NCBI GenBank assembly: GCA_001429255.1
Contig: LMJI01000001.1
Span: 1 to 64,000, forward strand
Origin: Cellulomonas sp. Root930
GTDB taxonomy: Bacteria; Actinomycetota; Actinomycetes; Actinomycetales; Cellulomonadaceae
Length of the DNA stretch: 64,000 nucleotides
Direction: 5' to 3'
Positions 48,082-57,915 of the stretch are shown in pieces. Under the pieces are notes generated by a model, which saw nothing but the letters and a program-made list of their open reading frames with translations, made no database searches and was not told the origin of the DNA. Made by a program: the position numbers and the translations under genes. Position 1 is the first letter of the stretch. Each line of letters opens with the position of its first letter.

Positions 48082-48358
48082 GAAGGACCCTTCCCCTCGT
48101 CAGTGGCCGGGACCCGATGGTTCGGGGATCGGCCGACGTCCGGTCGAGGTGACCTGGACGGTGCTGGAGCCACACACGCGCTGCGTACGACGACGTCTGC
48201 GCACGGTGGGCTGGATCGTTCTCGGGTCGTCTACTCATTCTGCGGCGACCGGTCACGTGCGACGGGTTACCAGAGGACGAGATCCAGGGAACGTTTCGAT
48301 GCTATCACTGTCGGAACCGCCACCAGACCGAGTGAACAACCGAGGTGTACTTCACCCG
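48082..48358 (-). promoter_or_regulatory. leader and promoter region of rho
   Basis: A 277-base gap between thrB and rho, both on the minus strand. It contains no convincing open frame. Minus-strand TAGCAT near 48299-48304 and TAGACG near 48228-48233 are -10-like, but neither has a clear -35. rho transcripts are often autoregulated through a long leader, and the size fits that. No defined riboswitch or tRNA-like structure was recognised. Confidence 0.4.
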
Positions 48359-49288
48359 TCAGACCACGCGCTGGACGGTCGCGCCGGTGCGATCCACCGG
48401 GAGCGGCAGGATCTGCCAGCCCCCCATGGCGCCGCCGAACGCGGCGCTCACGGCGTCGTCCGCGTCGGTCGTGCCGGTCCCCGTGCGCCGCGCGAGCACG
48501 AGCACGGTCGGCCCGGCGCCGGACACCACCGCGGCTACGCCCTGCGCCCGGAGCACGTCGACGAGCGCGAGCGAGCCGGGCATCACGGCACGCCGGTACT
48601 CCTGGTGCAGCCGGTCCTGCGTCGCGGTGAGCAGCAGGTCCGGACGCCGCCCGAGCGCCTCGACCAGCAGCGCGGCCCGGCCCGCCTGGAACGCGGCGTC
48701 CGTGTGCGGCACGGTCGCCGGCAGCACGCCCCGGGCGGCCTTGGTGGACAGGTGGTTCGGCGGCACGATCGCGAGCAGCGCCAGGTCGTCGTGGACCGCG
48801 AGGCCGATGGCGCGGAACCGGTCGTCGCGCCACGCGAGCGTCGCGCCGCCGAGCACCGCCGGAGCCGCGTTGTCGGGGTGCCCCTCGATCTGCGCGGCGA
48901 GGTCGATCGCCACGTCGTCGGACAGGGCGCCCGGCTCCGCGATCAGCCCGCGGGCGGCGACGATCCCCGCGACGACCGCCCCGGCGGACGAGCCGAGCCC
49001 GCGGCCGTGCGGGATGCGGTTGTGGCAGACCAGGTGCAGCCCCGCCTGCGAGGCACCGACGAGATCGAGGGCGGCCCGCAGCGAGCTGACCACCAGGTGC
49101 TGCTCGTCGTCGGGCACCTGACCGGCACCCTCGCCGGTGACCTCGACCTTGACGCCCGGTGAGCCGAGCGCCCGGACCTCGAGCTCGTCGTACAGCCCGA
49201 GGGCGATGCCGAACGCGTCGAAACCGGGACCGAGGTTGGCGCTGGTTGCGGGGACGCGGACGCGGACGTGGTCCGCACCCAGGCGCAT
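48359..49288 (-). CDS. thrB: homoserine kinase
   Basis: A 309-residue GHMP kinase that phosphorylates L-homoserine, the penultimate step to threonine. The N-terminal ATSANLGPGFDAFG segment, the P-loop-like IPHGRGLGSSAGAVVAGI near residue 95 and the C-terminal AVVSGAGPTVLVL motif are intact. ATG 49288 lies 10 bases after the thrC stop. It is the last gene of the argS-lysA-hom-thrC-thrB series. Confidence 0.96.
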   Translation of the reverse strand: MRLGADHVRVRVPATSANLGPGFDAFGIALGLYDELEVRALGSPGVKVEVTGEGAGQVPDDEQHLVVSSLRAALDLVGASQAGLHLVCHNRIPHGRGLGSSAGAVVAGIVAARGLIAEPGALSDDVAIDLAAQIEGHPDNAAPAVLGGATLAWRDDRFRAIGLAVHDDLALLAIVPPNHLSTKAARGVLPATVPHTDAAFQAGRAALLVEALGRRPDLLLTATQDRLHQEYRRAVMPGSLALVDVLRAQGVAAVVSGAGPTVLVLARRTGTGTTDADDAVSAAFGGAMGGWQILPLPVDRTGATVQRVV

Positions 49289-49298
49289 CGCGGGGGCC

Positions 49299-50390
49299 TC
49301 AGTCCAGGCCGAGGGCGGTGGCGATGGACACCACGTCGGACGAGATGCGCACCGGGACGACGTCGCTGCCGTCCGGTGTGCGCAGCGCCCACTGTGGGTC
49401 CTTGAGGCCGTGTCCCGTGACCGTGATGACGATGCGCGCCCCGGCGGGGACGCGACCCTGCTCGCTGAGCATGAGCAGACCCGCCACGCCGGACGCCGAG
49501 GCGGGCTCCACGAAGATGCCGACCTCGGCGGAGAGCACGCGGTGCGCGGCGAGGATCTGCTCGTCGGTGACGGCCTCGATGAGCCCGCCGGACACGTCCC
49601 GCGCCTCCTCGGCCTGCCGCCAGGACGCCGGGTTGCCGATCCGGATGGCCGTGGCGATGGTCTCGGGCTGGTCGATCGGGTGGCCCTTGACGATGGGCGC
49701 GGCGCCGGCGGCCTGGAAGCCCCACATGATCGGGGTGCGCGAGGCGACCGCGGTGTGCGCGGCGCCGGCGTCGAGCCCCGCGTACTCGCGGTAGCCCTTC
49801 CAGTACGCGGTGATGTTGCCGGCGTTGCCGACCGGGAGCACGTGGATGTCAGGAGCGTCCCCGAGGGCGTCGACGATCTCGAACGCTCCCGTCTTCTGGC
49901 CCTCGATGCGGTCGGGGTTCACCGAGTTCACCAGCTCGACCGGGTACGCCTCAGCGAGCTTGCGGGCGGCGATCAGGCAGTCGTCGAAGTTGCCGTCGAC
50001 CTGCAGCAGCGTGGCTCCGTGGGCGATCGCCTGGCTGAGCTTGCCCATGGCGATCTTGCCGTCCGGCACCAGCACCGCGCAGACCATGCCCGCGCGGGTG
50101 GCGTAGGCCGCCGCCGACGCGGACGTGTTGCCGGTCGACGCGCACACGACCGCCTTGGCGCCCCGGCCGGCGGCAGCGGACATCGCGGTCGTCATGCCGC
50201 GGTCCTTGAACGACCCGGTCGGGTTCATGCCCTCGACCTTGATGAACACCTCGGCGCCGGTGCGCTGCGAGAGCGTCGGCGAGGGGACGAGCGGCGTGCC
50301 GCCCTCCCCCAGCGTGATGATGCGCTCCTGGACGTGCGCGGGCAGGCGGTCGGCGTACTCGGCGATGACGCCGCGCCACTGGTGGGCCAT
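49299..50390 (-). CDS. thrC: threonine synthase
   Basis: A 363-residue PLP enzyme converting O-phosphohomoserine to threonine. The PLP lysine lies in [12 protein letters not shown] near residue 60, the ring-binding [14 protein letters not shown] near 85 and the phosphate loop [14 protein letters not shown] near 190. ATG 50390 shares one base with the hom stop (TGATG), so the two are coupled. It belongs to the short bacterial class. Confidence 0.96.
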   Translation of the reverse strand: MAHQWRGVIAEYADRLPAHVQERIITLGEGGTPLVPSPTLSQRTGAEVFIKVEGMNPTGSFKDRGMTTAMSAAAGRGAKAVVCASTGNTSASAAAYATRAGMVCAVLVPDGKIAMGKLSQAIAHGATLLQVDGNFDDCLIAARKLAEAYPVELVNSVNPDRIEGQKTGAFEIVDALGDAPDIHVLPVGNAGNITAYWKGYREYAGLDAGAAHTAVASRTPIMWGFQAAGAAPIVKGHPIDQPETIATAIRIGNPASWRQAEEARDVSGGLIEAVTDEQILAAHRVLSAEVGIFVEPASASGVAGLLMLSEQGRVPAGARIVITVTGHGLKDPQWALRTPDGSDVVPVRISSDVVSIATALGLD

Positions 50391-51712
50391 CAGGCTCCCT
50401 CGACTCGCAGGACGGACACGACACGACGCACGACGTCGAGGCCGGCGATGGCGTCGACCGTGCTGCGCAGCGCGTGCTCGGGGGCGGCGTGCGTGGTGAT
50501 CACCAGGCGCGCGAAGTCGGCCTCGGGCGTCTCGGAGGCCGGCGACTGCCGCACGGCCTCGATCGACACGTCGTGCGAGGCCAGGACGGTGGCCACCTGC
50601 GCGAGCACGCCCGGGCGGTCGGCCACCTCGAGTCGCACCTGGTAGCGGGTGCGCGCCGCGGCGGCGGGCAGGACCGGAAGCTCGGCGTAGCGCGACTCGA
50701 TCGGGCCCTTGCCGCCGAGCACCCGGTGGCGGGCGACCGAGACGACGTCCCCGAGCACCGCGGACGCCGTCGGCTCGCCGCCGGCGCCGCGGCCGTAGAA
50801 CATGAGCTCGCCCGCGGCCTCGGCCTCGACGAAGACCGCGTTGTAGGCGCCCCGGACCCCGGCGAGCGGGTGGCTGACGGGCACCAGCGCGGGGTGCACG
50901 CGGACCTGCACGCCGTCGACCCCGTCGGCGGTGCCGCGCTCGGCGATCGCGAGGAGCTTGAGCACGTAGCCGGTGCGCTCGGCCCACAGGACGTCGTCGG
51001 CGGTCAGCGACGTGATGCCCTCGCGGGACACGTCGTCGATGGAGACGCGGGTGTGGAACGCGAGCGAGGCGAGGATCGCGGCCTTCGCGGCGGCGTCGTA
51101 CCCCTCGACGTCGGCGGTCGGGTCCGCCTCCGCGTAGCCGAGCGCCTGGGCCTCCTTGACCGCCTGGTCCAGGTCGAGGCCCTCGGAGGCCATCTTGTCG
51201 AGCACGTAGTTGGTGGTGCCGTTGACGATGCCGAGCACGCGCGTCACGCGGTCGCCCGCGAGCGACTCGCGCACCGGGCGGACGATCGGGATCGCTCCGG
51301 CGACAGCCGCCTCGAAGTACAGGTCCACACCGGCCTCGTCGGCCGCCGCGTAGAGCGTGGGTCCGTCCTGGGCCAGCAGCGCCTTGTTGGCGGTCACGAC
51401 GGACGCGCCGCCGGCGATGGCCCGCAGCAGCAGGCTTCGCGCGGGCTCGATGCCGCCCATGACCTCGACCACCACGTCGGCGCGCTCGACGAGCGACTCC
51501 GCGTCGGCGGTCAGCAGGGCGCGGTCGACCACCGGGTCACGCGCGACGTCGACGTCGCGCACCGCGACCCCGACCAGCTCGAGGGGCGCGCCCACGCGAG
51601 CTGCCAGGTCCGACGCCTGCGTCGTGAGCAGCCGCACCACCTCCGTGCCGACGACACCGCACCCGAGGACGGCGACGCGCAGGGGCGGATGGGCGGGCAC
51701 GGGCGAGGGCAC
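50390..51712 (-). CDS. hom: homoserine dehydrogenase with ACT domain
   Basis: A 440-residue NAD(P)-dependent enzyme reducing aspartate semialdehyde to homoserine, the branch point to Met and Thr. The Rossmann motif [11 protein letters not shown] is near residue 15. The catalytic region contains [11 protein letters not shown] and [19 protein letters not shown] near 195-225. The C-terminal ACT domain (about 360-440, [19 protein letters not shown]) gives threonine feedback control. GTG 51712 with GGAGG 7 bases upstream is preferred over GTG 51700. Confidence 0.96.
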   Translation of the reverse strand: MPSPVPAHPPLRVAVLGCGVVGTEVVRLLTTQASDLAARVGAPLELVGVAVRDVDVARDPVVDRALLTADAESLVERADVVVEVMGGIEPARSLLLRAIAGGASVVTANKALLAQDGPTLYAAADEAGVDLYFEAAVAGAIPIVRPVRESLAGDRVTRVLGIVNGTTNYVLDKMASEGLDLDQAVKEAQALGYAEADPTADVEGYDAAAKAAILASLAFHTRVSIDDVSREGITSLTADDVLWAERTGYVLKLLAIAERGTADGVDGVQVRVHPALVPVSHPLAGVRGAYNAVFVEAEAAGELMFYGRGAGGEPTASAVLGDVVSVARHRVLGGKGPIESRYAELPVLPAAAARTRYQVRLEVADRPGVLAQVATVLASHDVSIEAVRQSPASETPEADFARLVITTHAAPEHALRSTVDAIAGLDVVRRVVSVLRVEGA

Positions 51713-51801
51713 GGGACGGCCTCCAGTCGGATGGGTCGAGAGCGCCCCCAGGATAGGGGTGCGTCCCGACGCCCGGACCGCAGGTCCGACCGGTGGGCGG
51801 C

Positions 51802-53163
51802 TCAGCCGAGGTCGAGCCCGAGGAGGTCGTCCTCGGTCTCGCGGCGCACCAGCACGCGGCTGGTCCCCTTCGCCACGGCGACCACCGGCGGGCGCGGGAC
51901 GTGGTTGTAGTTGGACGCCATCGAGCGGCCGTAGGCACCGGTCGCCGCGACGGCGAGCAGGTCGCCCGCGCGGATGTCGGCGGGGAGCTGCACCTCGTGC
52001 ACCACGATGTCGCCGCTCTCGCAGTGCTTGCCGACGACCCGCGCCAGCACCGTCTCGAGACTCCCCCGCCGGCCGACGACCTCCGCGTGGTACCGCGCGC
52101 CGTACAGGGCCGGCCGGAGGTTGTCGCTCATCCCGCCGTCGACCGACACGTAGGTGCGGGTGCGGCCGTCGTCGAGCCGGACCGGCTTGACCGTGCCCAC
52201 CGTGTAGAGGGTCAGACCCGCAGGGCCGACGATCGCGCGGCCCGGCTCGATGGAGAACCGCGGCAGCGGGGTGCCGAGCTCGGCGTTGGACGCCTCGACG
52301 GAGCCCGCGATGTCCTTGGCGATCCGGTCCGGGTCGAGGGCGACCTCCCCGGGCAGGTACGCGATGCCGTAGCCGCCGCCGAGGTCGACCTCGTCGACGA
52401 GCACGCCCGTCCGCTCGGCCAGCCGGGCCCGCAGGGTCAGTACCGCGCGTGCCGCCACCTCGAACCCCGAGGGGTCCAGGATCTGCGAGCCGATGTGCGA
52501 GTGGAGGCCCAGCAGGCGCAGCTCCGGGCGTGCCAGCACCTTCAGGAGGCCCTGCATCGCCGGGCTGTCCCCGTCGGGCGACGCGATCGAGAGGCCGAAC
52601 TTCTGGTCCTCGTGCGCCGTCGAGATGTACTCGTGGCCGCCCGCGTGCACCCCGGTGGTCACGCGCACCATCACCGGCGCCGGCGCTCCCCCGCGGGCGG
52701 CGACCGCGTCGGCCACCCGGTCGATCTCCACCAGCGAGTCGACGATGATCCGGCCGACCCCCGCGTCCAGCGCCCGCGCGATCTCCGCGTCCGACTTGTT
52801 GTTGCCGTGCAGCCCGAGGTGCGCGCCGGGGACCCCCGCGCGCAGCGCCACCGCCAGCTCGCCGCCCGTCGCGGTGTCCACGCGCAGGCCCTCCTCGTGC
52901 ACCCAGCGCGCGACCGCCACGGACAGGAACGCCTTGCCCGCGTAGTACACGTCGATGCCGGCACCGATCTCCGCGAACGCGGTCTCGAACGCGCGCCGGT
53001 AGCCGCGGGCACGTGCCCGCAGGTCCGCCTCGTCGAGGACGTAGGCCGGGGTGCCGTGCTGCGCGGCGAGCGTGCGCACGCCGACACCCCCGACCGTGAC
53101 CGAGCCGTCGGCCGCCCGCGCGACCCCGGTGGACCAGGGCTCGCCGGGGATGAAGGTGGTCAC
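51802..53163 (-). CDS. lysA: diaminopimelate decarboxylase
   Basis: A 453-residue PLP enzyme that decarboxylates meso-diaminopimelate to lysine. The PLP lysine is in [10 protein letters not shown] near residue 62. [11 protein letters not shown] near 205, [10 protein letters not shown] near 250, EPGRAIVG near 300 and the active-site CESGD near 375 are intact. GTG 53163 overlaps the argS stop as GTGA. The argS-lysA pairing is a well-known actinobacterial arrangement. Confidence 0.96.
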   Translation of the reverse strand: MTTFIPGEPWSTGVARAADGSVTVGGVGVRTLAAQHGTPAYVLDEADLRARARGYRRAFETAFAEIGAGIDVYYAGKAFLSVAVARWVHEEGLRVDTATGGELAVALRAGVPGAHLGLHGNNKSDAEIARALDAGVGRIIVDSLVEIDRVADAVAARGGAPAPVMVRVTTGVHAGGHEYISTAHEDQKFGLSIASPDGDSPAMQGLLKVLARPELRLLGLHSHIGSQILDPSGFEVAARAVLTLRARLAERTGVLVDEVDLGGGYGIAYLPGEVALDPDRIAKDIAGSVEASNAELGTPLPRFSIEPGRAIVGPAGLTLYTVGTVKPVRLDDGRTRTYVSVDGGMSDNLRPALYGARYHAEVVGRRGSLETVLARVVGKHCESGDIVVHEVQLPADIRAGDLLAVAATGAYGRSMASNYNHVPRPPVVAVAKGTSRVLVRRETEDDLLGLDLG

Positions 53164-54842
53164 ATCCGCTCCGGGGCGGTGACCCCGAGCAGCCCCAGCC
53201 CGTTGGCCAGCACCTGGCGGGTGGCGTCGTTGAGCCACAGGCGGGTGCGGTGCGCGTCGCTGACCGGCTCGTCGCCGAACGGGACCACGCGGTGCTTCTC
53301 GTCGTACCACCTGTGGTAGCTGCCGGCGAGCTCCTCGAGGTACCGGGCGATGCGGTGCGGCTCACGCAGGTCGGCCGCCTGGGCGACCACGCGCGGGAAC
53401 TCGGCGATCCGGCCGATGAGGACCGACTCGCTCTCGTGGTCGAGGAGCGACGCGTCGAAGCCGTCCTCGCGGCGGACGCCCGCCTCCGCGGCGTTGACCC
53501 CCACGCGGAACGTGCGCGCCGCCGCGTACTGGACGTAGAACACGGGGTTCTCGTTGGTTGCCCGCGTCAGCAGGTCGAGGTCCAGGTCGATCATCGAGTC
53601 GGCCGACGAGCGGGCCAGCGCGTACCGGGCCGCGTCCACGCCGACCGCGTCGACCAGGTCGTCGATGGTGACCACGGTGCCGGCGCGCTTGCTCATCCGC
53701 ACCGGGGCGCCGTTCTTCACCAGGTTGACCAGCTGCCCGATGAGGATCTCCAGGTTCACGCCCGGGGTGTCCCCGAACGCCGCGCAGATCGCCATCATCC
53801 GGCCGATGTACCCGTGGTGGTCCGCGCCGAGCATGATGACGACCCGGTCGAAGCCGCGCTCGCGCTTGTCCAGGTAGTACGCGATGTCGCCCGCGATGTA
53901 GGCGGCCTCGCCGTTGGACCGGATGACCACGCGGTCGCGGTCGTCGCCGAAGGTCGTGGTGCGCAGCCAGGTGGCACCGTCCGCCTCGAAGATGTGGCCG
54001 AGCTCGCGCAGGCGGGCGATCGCGTGGTCGACGGCACCCGACTCGTGCAGCGAGTCCTCGTGGAAGTACACGTCGAACTCGACGCCGAAGCTCTCCAGGG
54101 ACTGCCGGATCTCGGCGAACATCAGCTCCACGCCGCGTGCCCGGAAGGCCTCGTTGGCGTCGTCCGTCGGCAGCGTGCGCGGGTCGGGCTCCCCCGCGGC
54201 GAGGGCGTCGGCCACCACCTGCTCGGCGATCTCCGTGATGTAGGCGCCGCCGTAGCCGTCCTCGGGTGCGTCCTCGCCGAGGGCGCGGGCCAGCAGCGAG
54301 CGCGAGAAGCGGTCGATCTGCGCGCCGTGGTCGTTGAAGTAGTACTCCCGCGTCACCGCCGCGCCGGAGGCCTGCAGCACCCGCGCGAGGCTGTCGCCGA
54401 CAGCCGCCCAGCGCACGCCGCCGATGTGCAGCGGACCCGTCGGGTTGGCGGACACGAACTCGAGGTTGAGCGCGACGCCCGCCAGCGTCTCGTTCTGCCC
54501 GTACTGCGTGCCCTGCGCCACGACGGACCGGGCCAGCTCGCCGGCCGCGGCCGCGTCGAGCCGGATGTTGAGGAAGCCGGGGCCGGCCACCTCGACGGCG
54601 GAGACCCCCTCGGTGGACGCCAGCCGGCGGGCCAGCTCCTCGGCGAACGCGCGCGGGTTGGTGCCGGCCTTCTTGGCCAGCTGCATCGCCACGTTGGTGG
54701 CCCAGTCGCCGTGCTCGCGCTGCCGCGGTCGCTCGAGGTGCACCGTCGCGGGGATCGCGGCGGGGTCGAGGGCGAACGTGCCGTCGTCGACGGCGTGCAC
54801 GAGGGCGGCCCGGAGGGCCTCGGAGAGCTGAGCGGGGGTCAC
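53160..54842 (-). CDS. argS: arginyl-tRNA synthetase
   Basis: A 560-residue class I synthetase that charges tRNA-Arg. The additional N-terminal domain (1-110), the HIGH-type motif [12 protein letters not shown] near residue 130 and the KMSKS-equivalent [11 protein letters not shown] near 390 are visible. The C-terminal DALR anticodon-binding domain ends in [15 protein letters not shown] 54842. It is divergent from the FadR-like gene, and the tRNA-Arg(CCG) gene lies about 0.8 kb away; the proximity is probably coincidental. Confidence 0.97.
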   Translation of the reverse strand: MTPAQLSEALRAALVHAVDDGTFALDPAAIPATVHLERPRQREHGDWATNVAMQLAKKAGTNPRAFAEELARRLASTEGVSAVEVAGPGFLNIRLDAAAAGELARSVVAQGTQYGQNETLAGVALNLEFVSANPTGPLHIGGVRWAAVGDSLARVLQASGAAVTREYYFNDHGAQIDRFSRSLLARALGEDAPEDGYGGAYITEIAEQVVADALAAGEPDPRTLPTDDANEAFRARGVELMFAEIRQSLESFGVEFDVYFHEDSLHESGAVDHAIARLRELGHIFEADGATWLRTTTFGDDRDRVVIRSNGEAAYIAGDIAYYLDKRERGFDRVVIMLGADHHGYIGRMMAICAAFGDTPGVNLEILIGQLVNLVKNGAPVRMSKRAGTVVTIDDLVDAVGVDAARYALARSSADSMIDLDLDLLTRATNENPVFYVQYAAARTFRVGVNAAEAGVRREDGFDASLLDHESESVLIGRIAEFPRVVAQAADLREPHRIARYLEELAGSYHRWYDEKHRVVPFGDEPVSDAHRTRLWLNDATRQVLANGLGLLGVTAPERM

Positions 54843-54978
54843 CGGAGAAGGGTACCGAGCCGGACGGAGCCCTTATGCAGCGGGAACGGGCATCCCGCAG
54901 ATCATCCGCTGGAGGTATGGCGCCGGCCGATCCCCCGGTGTTGACTGCACCGCATGCCTGGGAACGGAGCCTGACCGG

Positions 54979-55629
54979 ATGGCGCGACGGACCGGACTCA
55001 TCGACACCGCGGTGGACGAGCTCCGCGGAAGGATCGAGTCGGAGCAGTGGCCGGTCGGGGCACGGATCCCGCCCGAGCCCGCCCTGGTGGACCTCCTCGG
55101 CGTCGGCCGCAACACCGTGCGCGAGGCCGTGCAGTCCCTGGTGCACGCCGGGCTGCTCGAGCGGCGCCAGGGCTCCGGCACCTTCGTCGTCTCCCGCTAC
55201 GAGCTCGCCGCCAGCATGGGCCGGCAGATCGGCGACGCCCGGCAGCGTGACGTCGTCGAGGTCCGACGAGCCCTCGAGGTCGAGGCCGCCCGCCTCGCCG
55301 CCCGTCGCCGCACCGCCACGGACGCGACCGGCCTGCTGAAGCGTCGCGACGAGCGCGCAGCCGCCTACCACGCGGGGGACCTCGAGGCGATGGTCGCGAC
55401 GGACCTCGACCTCCACCGCGCCATCGTCCGCGCCGCCGCCAACCCGGTCTTGGCCACCCTGTACGAGAACCTCCTCGACGCCATCGGCGAGAACATCCGG
55501 TTCAACTTCGTCACCGACACCCACGGTCACGACGCCCACGACGCCCTGGTGGAGGCCGTCGTCGCGGGCGATGACGGCAAGGCCGCCGACGAGACCACCC
55601 GGTACCTGTCCGCGCTGCTGGGCGAGTGA
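54979..55629 (+). CDS. FadR/GntR-family transcriptional regulator
   Basis: A 216-residue regulator. The winged HTH (about residues 8-72) includes WPVGARIPPEPALVDLLGVGRNTVREAVQSL, and RRQGSGTFV forms the wing. The C-terminal FCD helical domain (about 90-210) contains metal-ligand-like Asp and His residues in DLDLHRAIVRAAAN and GHDAHDALVEAVV. Effector and targets are unknown. It is divergent from argS and immediately precedes the tRNA-Arg gene; no metabolic partner is adjacent. Confidence 0.9.
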   Translation: MARRTGLIDTAVDELRGRIESEQWPVGARIPPEPALVDLLGVGRNTVREAVQSLVHAGLLERRQGSGTFVVSRYELAASMGRQIGDARQRDVVEVRRALEVEAARLAARRRTATDATGLLKRRDERAAAYHAGDLEAMVATDLDLHRAIVRAAANPVLATLYENLLDAIGENIRFNFVTDTHGHDAHDALVEAVVAGDDGKAADETTRYLSALLGE

Positions 55630-55680
55630 GCCGCGGCTGGTAGTGTCGTGCACCGCATGGACCCCCGGGTCCGGTGCCCG

Positions 55681-55753
55681 GCCCGCGTAGCTCAGTGGAT
55701 AGAGCGTCTGCCTCCGGAGCAGAAGGTCGAAGGTTCGAGTCCTTTCGCGGGCA
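55681..55753 (+). tRNA. tRNA-Arg (anticodon CCG)
   Basis: A 73-base cloverleaf. The acceptor GCCCGCG/CGCGGGC is followed by discriminator A. The D arm is GCTC/GAGC and the anticodon stem is TCTGC/GCAGA with loop CTCCGGA (anticodon CCG, reading CGG). The T arm is GAAGG/CCTTT with loop TTCGAGT. The CCA end is not encoded (ACCG follows). It borders the mobile-element-like region to the right and is a plausible integration site. Confidence 0.96.
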
Positions 55754-55779
55754 CCGTCTGAACTGCAGGAACGTCCGGC

Positions 55780-55801
55780 CGTGTCGCTGGCGTGTCGCTG
55801 G
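55780..55801. repeat. short tandem direct repeat after tRNA-Arg
   Basis: CGTGTCGCTGG occurs twice head to tail (55780-55790 and 55791-55801), 27 bases after the tRNA. It may be part of a former attachment or integrase-binding region. The rest of the gap to 55905 shows no gene I can support. Confidence 0.5.
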
Positions 55802-55905
55802 AAAGTAAGCCGACCGCGGTGCTGATTCGTCGAGTGGCGGTCCACGGCCTCCACGAGAGCACCCGCCACCGCGATCGCCGTCCAAGCGACGTCGGGTCTC
55901 CAGCC

Positions 55906-57138
55906 CTACTCGTCTGGAGCCAACTCGCTGATACGGCTTACCGACGAAGCGCCATCGGGGTCCGACAGTCTCACCGTCGATCCCGCTGGCAGGTCCGCCC
56001 CGGTCAGTCGTGGAGGCCAGGTCAGCGCGAAGCCCTGACCTGGACCGATCGCGTCCCACGCCGCCCCTTCCTGCGGTCGTCCGGGCGGAGGCCCCCCACG
56101 CAGCTCCTCGAGGAGCGGGGGCAGCGCGTTGAGGTCGCTGATCACGGTTGTCCCATGTCGAACGCCCGCACCCACGCGCCTTGCTAGATCGGCCGCATCT
56201 CTGTCGATCACCGCGACGCGGCAGTATGGGATCGCGACGCTCACCGCGTCGATGTCTCGCACCATGTTGTGCGACCACTTCCGATGCGGGTTCCGAAACA
56301 GCAATGTCTTGATCTCCGCTGCGATCCGCATCGTCGGGATCCGCTCGGCGAACTCCACCATGCGGCGCTGCGCCGTCGCCGGGTCAACACTGCCCGCGAT
56401 GTCGTTGAGCGTCAGGCGGTACTCGGCGAGGATCGCGTTGAGCAGATCCAGGTACTCGTGAGACAACTCACGGGCCAACATCAGGCGGCGCAACTCATCG
56501 GGCTTGGTGCGTCGGGCTGCTAGACGCTCGGCCAACAGGGCTTCCCACGCCAGCCGGCTCCCCGGAGCATCCTCGATCTCGCGCGGGCTGCGATACCCGT
56601 CGCGACGAAGGTCGGGCAGATCGTCGTCGCCCGGACCCGCCAGCTGGAGCGCCTCAAAGTACTGGTTGGCATGTCGGAGCCAGCCCTTGTCGACATCTAG
56701 GACCGCATCATCAGGCCCCCTGACCTGCAAGTGTGCCTCGACGCCGCGAAATGCCCACGACACGCCTAGCCCGAGAACTTGGAGCTGGGCAGGTCGGAAC
56801 GCGGGACGGCCAACGGTCTCGTGCAGTGCGACCAGGATCTGGTGTCGCACAAGGTCAGAGTGTCGCCGGATCGTCCTGACCGATGAGATTGGCGCCATCA
56901 CCGCGACCAGGGCATCTCGCTGTCGCGGGTCAAGGATCCGCAATGTCTCCTCGTAATGAGTAGCGGAGAGTGGGAACACGACCCCCGCGCGCGCTGCATC
57001 GCGGACCGCGGAGAGAACATCGACGTCCTCAGGCCGCTCGGGCCGGCCGCGCGCGGCTCGCGACAGGCGGATCCACACCCACTGATCGAGGTATACGGCC
57101 GGCTCGGGCACTTGCCACGTGGCCTCGGCGGCGACCAC
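55906..57138 (-). CDS. PIN-like domain protein of unknown function
   Basis: A 410-residue soluble protein. The N-terminal strand AVYLDQWVWIRL (Asp18) and the following YEETLRIL (Glu63/Glu64) resemble the first acidic sites of PIN nucleases. Near the C-terminus, VRDIDAVSVAIPYCRVAVIDRDAADLARR gives two more acidic clusters (Asp295/297 and Asp312/314) in the right spacing for the last PIN strands. Between them is a helical insert of over 200 residues without known motifs. GTG 57138 has only a weak ribosome site, so the start is uncertain. It lies beside a small membrane-protein gene and near relaxase and excisionase remnants, suggesting an accessory (possibly defence) role. The function is not established. 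Confidence 0.6.
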   Translation of the reverse strand: MVAAEATWQVPEPAVYLDQWVWIRLSRAARGRPERPEDVDVLSAVRDAARAGVVFPLSATHYEETLRILDPRQRDALVAVMAPISSVRTIRRHSDLVRHQILVALHETVGRPAFRPAQLQVLGLGVSWAFRGVEAHLQVRGPDDAVLDVDKGWLRHANQYFEALQLAGPGDDDLPDLRRDGYRSPREIEDAPGSRLAWEALLAERLAARRTKPDELRRLMLARELSHEYLDLLNAILAEYRLTLNDIAGSVDPATAQRRMVEFAERIPTMRIAAEIKTLLFRNPHRKWSHNMVRDIDAVSVAIPYCRVAVIDRDAADLARRVGAGVRHGTTVISDLNALPPLLEELRGGPPPGRPQEGAAWDAIGPGQGFALTWPPRLTGADLPAGSTVRLSDPDGASSVSRISELAPDE

Positions 57139-57170
57139 GAGCGAGGCTTTCTCAGGGACCGGCTTCAGGG

Positions 57171-57401
57171 CTACCCACCCTCTTTCAGGTCTTTAGCCAG
57201 GGCACCGAACAGAGGTTGGAGCCGGTCCAGAACGACAGCACCCATCTCGCGGATTGACCACGCAGCGACGTCGTCAAGCCGACCCACGGCGAGCAGCGCC
57301 AGCGCAGCGAGCAAGAGCGTCCCGCTCACGACGACTCGGACGCGGTAAGGCAACGCCCTAACAACGTCTGCCAGTGGCTCGAAGACATCGCCCGCGCGCA
57401 T
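57171..57401 (-). CDS. small single-helix membrane protein
   Basis: A protein of 76 residues from ATG 57401, or 96 from TTG 57461; neither start has a good ribosome site. It has one membrane helix (VVVSGTLLLAALALLAVG), a short acidic N-terminal part and a C-terminal amphipathic stretch ending LAKDLKEGG. It ends 32 bases before the PIN-like gene on the same strand, so the two are probably co-transcribed. No family is recognised. Confidence 0.45.
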   Translation of the reverse strand: MRAGDVFEPLADVVRALPYRVRVVVSGTLLLAALALLAVGRLDDVAAWSIREMGAVVLDRLQPLFGALAKDLKEGG

Positions 57402-57640
57402 GGCGAGGATGCTCACATGCTCCGCCCACACCCGGGCCGGCGGAGCGCCGGACGCTGCCAAAAGACGGACGCTGCAAAGAAAACTGAGACAAGCAAGAAC
57501 GCCGCCGTCAGAGCCAGCTCGCCGAGGAGACGTCGAAGCCCGGAGGACGCGTCACGACGCCACGCTAAGCGCCTGTATCGACGACTCCGCATGGACCGCG
57601 CGACGGCCGATCCAGTCCAGAACAGGCCAGTCGAGTCGTA

Positions 57641-57856
57641 CTACACGCTCTGGTGCCGCTGCTCCGCGACCGGCCGGAGCATCGCCTCGACGTCTCCGCG
57701 ACGAACCCTCACGAGACGACTGCCCACTCTGAAGGCCTGAAGCTCGCCATCGGCGATGAGTCTGCGAATGAACCGCTCCGTGACTTGCAGATCGGCGGCA
57801 ACGTCGCCGACCGAGACGAACTCCGATGGGAGTTCTTCCCGCGCTGATGTGGTCAT
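57641..57856 (-). CDS. excisionase-type helix-turn-helix protein
   Basis: A 71-residue MerR-like/Xis-family DNA-binding protein. The HTH is SVGDVAADLQVTERFIRRLI (residues 16-35), followed by the wing GELQAFRVGSRLVRVRRGDVEAML. ATG 57856 has an excellent GAGGAGG site. Such proteins direct excision or regulate integrative elements. It lies 59 bases downstream of the relaxase remnant on the same strand. No integrase gene is found in the window to partner it. Confidence 0.82.
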   Translation of the reverse strand: MTTSAREELPSEFVSVGDVAADLQVTERFIRRLIADGELQAFRVGSRLVRVRRGDVEAMLRPVAEQRHQSV

Positions 57857-57915
57857 GATTCCTCCTCGTGTACGCACCCAACTAGACGCTTCCGGTTCTC
57901 GGTTCTCGTTCTGTG

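Noticed and set aside
48291..48302. ACGTTTCGATGC in the rho leader as a further LacI-type operator
   Set aside because: Only one half-site matches; the other half is absent and the context is unrelated to sugar use.
46213..48630. Plus-strand frame of 805 codons opposite rho
   Set aside because: Antisense shadow of rho; low-complexity translation and no start signal.
55906..57138. Calling the PIN-like protein a VapC toxin
   Set aside because: It is about three times the VapC length and has no adjacent antitoxin-type gene.
57400..57740. Plus-strand small frames between the membrane-protein and excisionase genes
   Set aside because: Arg/Ser/Pro-rich translations, no ribosome site and no resemblance to known families.
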